64,000 nucleotides of DNA from Cinclus cinclus. Lineage: Eukaryota > Chordata > Aves > Passeriformes > Cinclidae. Where the stretch lies: assembly GCF_963662255.1 (NCBI RefSeq), contig NW_026912140.1, positions 46,001 through 110,000 on the forward strand, given 5' to 3'. A program made the translations under genes and the position numbers. The notes under the pieces are model-generated. The model was given only the letters and a program-made list of their open reading frames with translations, ran no database searches and was not told the DNA's origin. Shown in pieces: positions 58,423 to 64,000 of this stretch (positions within the stretch are counted from its first letter, which is position 1; the number at the start of each line of letters is the position of its first letter).

Positions 58423-61400
58423 TTAGGGTTAGGATTCGGGTTCGGGTTCGGGTTAGGGTTAGGGTTCGGGTTAGGGTTCGGGTTCGGGTTCGGGTTAGGG
58501 TTCGGGTTCGGGTTCGGGTTAGGGTTAGGGTTCGGGTTAGGGTTAGGGTTTAGGGTTCGGGTTCACGTTCGGGTTCGGTTTAGGGTTAGGGTTAGGGTTC
58601 GGGTTAGGGTTCGGGTTAGGGTTCGGGTTCGGGTTAGGGTTACGGTTCGGGTTCGGGTTAGGGTTAGGGTTAGGGTTAGGGTTCGGGTTAGGGTTCGGGT
58701 TCGGGTTAGGGTTAGGGTTAGGGTTCGGGTTCGGGTTCGGGTTAGGGTTAGGGTTAGGGTTAGGGTTCGGGTTAGGGTTAGGGTTCGGGTTCGGGTTAGG
58801 GTTAAGGTTAGGGTTAGGGTTAGGGTTAGGGTTAGGGTTAGGGTTAGGGTTCGGGTTAGGGTTAGGGTTAGGGTTCGGGTTAGGGTTAGGGTTAGGGTTA
58901 GGGTTAGGGTTCGGGTTAGGGTTAGGGTTCGGGTTAGGGTTAGGGTTAGGGTTAGGGTTAGGGTTCGGGTTAGGGTTAGGGTTAGGGTTAGGGTTAGGGT
59001 TCGGGTTCGGGTTAGGGTTAGGGTTAGGGTTAGGGTTCGGGTTAGGGTTAGGGTTAGGGTTAGGGTTAGGGTTAGGGTTAGGGTTAGGGTTAGGGTTAGG
59101 GTTAGGGTTCGGGTTAGGGTTAGGGTTAGGGTTAGGGTTAGGGTTCGGGTTAGGGTTCGGGTTAGGGTTCGGGTTAGGGTTAGGGTTCGGGTTAGGGTTA
59201 GGGTTAGGGTTAGGGTTAGGGTTAGGGTTCGGGTTAGGGTTAGGGTTCGGGTTAGGGTTAGGGTTAGGGTTAGGGTTAGGGTTAGGGTTAGGGTTAGGGT
59301 TAGGGTTCGGGTTCGGGTTCGGGTTAGGGTTTGGGTTCGGGTTAGGGTTAGGGTTAGGGTTAGGGTTAGGGTTAGGGTTAGGGTTAGGGTTCGGGTTAGG
59401 GTTAGGGTTAGGGTTAGGGTTAGGGTTAGGGTTAGGGTTAGGGTTAGGGTTAGGGTTAGGGTTAGGGTTAGGGTTAGGGTTAGGGTTAGGGTTAGGGTTA
59501 GGGTTAGGGTTAGGGTTAGGGTTAGGGTTAGGGTTAGGGTTAGGGTTAGGGTTAGGGTTAGGGTTAGGGTTAGGGTTAGGGTTAGGGTTAGGGTTAGGGT
59601 TAGGGTTAGGGTTAGGGTTAGGGTTAGGGTTAGGGTTAGGGTTAGGGTTAGGGTTAGGGTTAGGGTTAGGGTTAGGGTTAGGGTTAGGGTTAGGGTTAGG
59701 GTTAGGGTTAGGGTTAGGGTTAGGGTTAGGGTTAGGGTTAGGGTTAGGGTTAGGGTTAGGGTTAGGGTTAGGGTTAGGGTTAGGGTTAGGGTTAGGGTTA
59801 GGGTTAGGGTTAGGGTTAGGGTTAGGGTTAGGGTTAGGGTTAGGGTTAGGGTTAGGGTTAGGGTTAGGGTTAGGGTTAGGGTTAGGGTTAGGGTTAGGGT
59901 TAGGGTTAGGGTTAGGGTTAGGGTTAGGGTTAGGGTTAGGGTTAGGGTTAGGGTTAGGGTTAGGGTTAGGGTTAGGGTTAGGGTTAGGGTTAGGGTTAGG
60001 GTTAGGGTTAGGGTTAGGGTTAGGGTTAGGGTTAGGGTTAGGGTTAGGGTTAGGGTTAGGGTTAGGGTTAGGGTTAGGGTTAGGGTTAGGGTTAGGGTTA
60101 GGGTTAGGGTTAGGGTTAGGGTTAGGGTTAGGGTTAGGGTTAGGGTTAGGGTTAGGGTTAGGGTTAGGGTTAGGGTTAGGGTTAGGGTTAGGGTTAGGGT
60201 TAGGGTTAGGGTTAGGGTTAGGGTTAGGGTTAGGGTTAGGGTTAGGGTTAGGGTTAGGGTTAGGGTTAGGGTTAGGGTTAGGGTTAGGGTTAGGGTTAGG
60301 GTTAGGGTTAGGGTTAGGGTTAGGGTTAGGGTTAGGGTTAGGGTTAGGGTTAGGGTTAGGGTTAGGGTTAGGGTTAGGGTTAGGGTTAGGGTTAGGGTTA
60401 GGGTTAGGGTTAGGGTTAGGGTTAGGGTTAGGGTTAGGGTTAGGGTTAGGGTTAGGGTTAGGGTTAGGGTTAGGGTTAGGGTTAGGGTTAGGGTTAGGGT
60501 TAGGGTTAGGGTTAGGGTTAGGGTTAGGGTTAGGGTTAGGGTTAGGGTTAGGGTTAGGGTTAGGGTTAGGGTTAGGGTTAGGGTTAGGGTTAGGGTTAGG
60601 GTTAGGGTTAGGGTTAGGGTTAGGGTTAGGGTTAGGGTTAGGGTTAGGGTTAGGGTTAGGGTTAGGGTTAGGGTTAGGGTTAGGGTTAGGGTTAGGGTTA
60701 GGGTTAGGGTTAGGGTTAGGGTTAGGGTTAGGGTTAGGGTTAGGGTTAGGGTTAGGGTTAGGGTTAGGGTTAGGGTTAGGGTTAGGGTTAGGGTTAGGGT
60801 TAGGGTTAGGGTTAGGGTTAGGGTTAGGGTTAGGGTTAGGGTTAGGGTTAGGGTTAGGGTTAGGGTTAGGGTTAGGGTTAGGGTTAGGGTTAGGGTTAGG
60901 GTTAGGGTTAGGGTTAGGGTTAGGGTTAGGGTTAGGGTTAGGGTTAGGGTTAGGGTTAGGGTTAGGGTTAGGGTTAGGGTTAGGGTTAGGGTTAGGGTTA
61001 GGGTTAGGGTTAGGGTTAGGGTTAGGGTTAGGGTTAGGGTTAGGGTTAGGGTTAGGGTTAGGGTTAGGGTTAGGGTTAGGGTTAGGGTTAGGGTTAGGGT
61101 TAGGGTTAGGGTTAGGGTTAGGGTTAGGGTTAGGGTTAGGGTTAGGGTTAGGGTTAGGGTTAGGGTTAGGGTTAGGGTTAGGGTTAGGGTTAGGGTTAGG
61201 GTTAGGGTTAGGGTTAGGGTTAGGGTTAGGGTTAGGGTTAGGGTTAGGGTTAGGGTTAGGGTTAGGGTTAGGGTTAGGGTTAGGGTTAGGGTTAGGGTTA
61301 GGGTTAGGGTTAGGGTTAGGGTTAGGGTTAGGGTTAGGGTTAGGGTTAGGGTTAGGGTTAGGGTTAGGGTTAGGGTTAGGGTTAGGGTTAGGGTTAGGGT

Positions 61401-64000
61401 TAGGGTTAGGGTTAGGGTTAGGGTTAGGGTTAGGGTTAGGGTTAGGGTTAGGGTTAGGGTTAGGGTTAGGGTTAGGGTTAGGGTTAGGGTTAGGGTTAGG
61501 GTTAGGGTTAGGGTTAGGGTTAGGGTTAGGGTTAGGGTTAGGGTTAGGGTTAGGGTTAGGGTTAGGGTTAGGGTTAGGGTTAGGGTTAGGGTTAGGGTTA
61601 GGGTTAGGGTTAGGGTTAGGGTTAGGGTTAGGGTTAGGGTTAGGGTTAGGGTTAGGGTTAGGGTTAGGGTTAGGGTTAGGGTTAGGGTTAGGGTTAGGGT
61701 TAGGGTTAGGGTTAGGGTTAGGGTTAGGGTTAGGGTTAGGGTTAGGGTTAGGGTTAGGGTTAGGGTTAGGGTTAGGGTTAGGGTTAGGGTTAGGGTTAGG
61801 GTTAGGGTTAGGGTTAGGGTTAGGGTTAGGGTTAGGGTTAGGGTTAGGGTTAGGGTTAGGGTTAGGGTTAGGGTTAGGGTTAGGGTTAGGGTTAGGGTTA
61901 GGGTTAGGGTTAGGGTTAGGGTTAGGGTTAGGGTTAGGGTTAGGGTTAGGGTTAGGGTTAGGGTTAGGGTTAGGGTTAGGGTTAGGGTTAGGGTTAGGGT
62001 TAGGGTTAGGGTTAGGGTTAGGGTTAGGGTTAGGGTTAGGGTTAGGGTTAGGGTTAGGGTTAGGGTTAGGGTTAGGGTTAGGGTTAGGGTTAGGGTTAGG
62101 GTTAGGGTTAGGGTTAGGGTTAGGGTTAGGGTTAGGGTTAGGGTTAGGGTTAGGGTTAGGGTTAGGGTTAGGGTTAGGGTTAGGGTTAGGGTTAGGGTTA
62201 GGGTTAGGGTTAGGGTTAGGGTTAGGGTTAGGGTTAGGGTTAGGGTTAGGGTTAGGGTTAGGGTTAGGGTTAGGGTTAGGGTTAGGGTTAGGGTTAGGGT
62301 TAGGGTTAGGGTTAGGGTTAGGGTTAGGGTTAGGGTTAGGGTTAGGGTTAGGGTTAGGGTTAGGGTTAGGGTTAGGGTTAGGGTTAGGGTTAGGGTTAGG
62401 GTTAGGGTTAGGGTTAGGGTTAGGGTTAGGGTTAGGGTTAGGGTTAGGGTTAGGGTTAGGGTTAGGGTTAGGGTTAGGGTTAGGGTTAGGGTTAGGGTTA
62501 GGGTTAGGGTTAGGGTTAGGGTTAGGGTTAGGGTTAGGGTTAGGGTTAGGGTTAGGGTTAGGGTTAGGGTTAGGGTTAGGGTTAGGGTTAGGGTTAGGGT
62601 TAGGGTTAGGGTTAGGGTTAGGGTTAGGGTTAGGGTTAGGGTTAGGGTTAGGGTTAGGGTTAGGGTTAGGGTTAGGGTTAGGGTTAGGGTTAGGGTTAGG
62701 GTTAGGGTTAGGGTTAGGGTTAGGGTTAGGGTTAGGGTTAGGGTTAGGGTTAGGGTTAGGGTTAGGGTTAGGGTTAGGGTTAGGGTTAGGGTTAGGGTTA
62801 GGGTTAGGGTTAGGGTTAGGGTTAGGGTTAGGGTTAGGGTTAGGGTTAGGGTTAGGGTTAGGGTTAGGGTTAGGGTTAGGGTTAGGGTTAGGGTTAGGGT
62901 TAGGGTTAGGGTTAGGGTTAGGGTTAGGGTTAGGGTTAGGGTTAGGGTTAGGGTTAGGGTTAGGGTTAGGGTTAGGGTTAGGGTTAGGGTTAGGGTTAGG
63001 GTTAGGGTTAGGGTTAGGGTTAGGGTTAGGGTTAGGGTTAGGGTTAGGGTTAGGGTTAGGGTTAGGGTTAGGGTTAGGGTTAGGGTTAGGGTTAGGGTTA
63101 GGGTTAGGGTTAGGGTTAGGGTTAGGGTTAGGGTTAGGGTTAGGGTTAGGGTTAGGGTTAGGGTTAGGGTTAGGGTTAGGGTTAGGGTTAGGGTTAGGGT
63201 TAGGGTTAGGGTTAGGGTTAGGGTAGGGTTAGGGTTAGGGTTAGGGTTAGGGTTAGGGTTAGGGTTAGGGTTAGGGTTAGGGTTAGGGTTAGGTTAGGGT
63301 TAGGGTTAGGGTTAGGGTTAGGGTTAGGGTTAGGGTTAGGGTTAGGGTTAGGGTTAGGGTTAGGGTTAGGGTTAGGGTTAGGGTTAGGGTTAGGGTTAGG
63401 GTTAGGGTTAGGGTTAGGGTTAGGGTTAGGGTTAGGGTTAGGGTTAGGGTTAGGGTTAGGGTTAGGGTTAGGGTTAGGGTTAGGGTTAGGGTTAGGGTTA
63501 GGGTTAGGGTTAGGGTTAGGGTTAGGGTTAGGGTTAGGGTTAGGGTTAGGGTTAGGGTTAGGGTTAGGGTTAGGGTTAGGGTTAGGGTTAGGGTTAGGGT
63601 TAGGGTTAGGGTTAGGGTTAGGGTTAGGGTTAGGGTTAGGGTTAGGGTTAGGGTTAGGGTTAGGGTTAGGGTTAGGGTTAGGGTTAGGGTTAGGGTTAGG
63701 GTTAGGGTTAGGGTTAGGGTTAGGGTTAGGGTTAGGGTTAGGGTTAGGGTTAGGGTTAGGGTTAGGTTAGGGTTAGGGTTAGGGTTAGGGTTAGGGTTAG
63801 GGTTAGGGTTAGGGTTAGGGTTAGGGTTAGGGTTAGGGTTAGGGTTAGGGTTAGGGTTAGGGTTAGGGTTAGGGTTAGGGTTAGGGTTAGGGTTAGGGTT
63901 AGGGTTAGGGTTAGGGTTAGGGTTAGGGTTAGGGTTAGGGTTAGGGTTAGGGTTAGGGTTAGGGTTAGGGTTAGGGTTAGGGTTAGGGTTAGGGTTAGGG
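58423..64000 (+). repeat. Telomere, TTAGGG repeats with a proximal TTCGGG variant zone
   Basis: TTAGGG runs rightward on the plus strand, so this is the right end of the chromosome. From 58423 to about 59395 many units are TTCGGG, with rare TTTGGG, TTAAGG and TTACGG. From there to 64000 the array is almost pure, apart from three units that lost one base (near 63222, 63290 and 63764). The very long open frame across it (Val-Arg)n is a product of the repeat. Confidence 0.98.

Noticed and set aside
58297..63297. Open frame of over 1600 codons made of Val-Arg repeats
   Set aside because: It is the translation of TTAGGG/TTCGGG. No gene; at most relevant to dipeptide products proposed from telomeric RNA.

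Overview
The window is the right-hand end of an avian chromosome, most likely from a songbird. Evidence for a bird: a CR1 LINE 3' end at the left edge, a class III (ERVL-type) provirus and LTRs of bird type, tandem copies of a C2H2 zinc-finger gene that resembles the expanded finger genes of passerines, and 5.6 kb of TTAGGG whose G-rich strand runs rightward to position 64000. There is no bacterial content; genes here are split by introns and most are decayed.

Layout. 1-1206: CR1 and an LTR-like piece. 1740-31060: a repeatedly duplicated block. Each unit holds a conserved stretch of unknown function, a scrap of a CYP4F-like cytochrome P450 last exon, a minus-strand zinc-finger gene, a CpG-rich promoter (octamer, inverted CCAAT box, E-box), a tiny plus-strand first exon beginning ATGGCGGCG with a splice donor, and a GGGAAT-rich minisatellite. 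Copy A lies at about 2.2-6.5 kb, copy B at about 11.6-22.4 kb, copy C at about 25.6-31.0 kb, and a wrecked fourth 3' end at 6.7-8.4 kb. Only the copy B zinc-finger gene (20100-21284) looks intact. Copy B is split by a young ERVL provirus (12764-19545, 5-bp target duplication CCCCA), and copy C still shows the empty site. A mucolipin (TRPML)-like pseudogene with four exon remnants lies at 23.9-25.5 kb.

31.06-44.5 kb: an array of about 37-bp repeats, an AT-rich gap, a cluster of three ZNF143-type promoter motifs, then a young gammaretrovirus-like (class I) provirus at 34131-43603 inserted into an older LTR element. Its LTRs differ by about three bases. gag and pol carry breaks. env is a complete 846-codon frame whose N-terminal half contains two immunoglobulin-like domains ahead of the usual surface and transmembrane parts; this is the most unusual thing in the window. 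A solo ERVL-type LTR follows.

44.5-51.3 kb is sequence without recognisable genes. 51.3-64 kb is the subtelomere in layers: degenerate telomere-like sequence (51.31-51.67 kb), a 1.38-kb CpG-rich satellite (51.85-55.78 kb), a 220-bp higher-order repeat of six 37-bp monomers (55.78-58.42 kb), a junction with TTAG microhomology, about 1 kb of telomere rich in TTCGGG variants, then nearly pure TTAGGG.

All calls are by eye from sequence; family names rest on recalled motif patterns, not on database searches.
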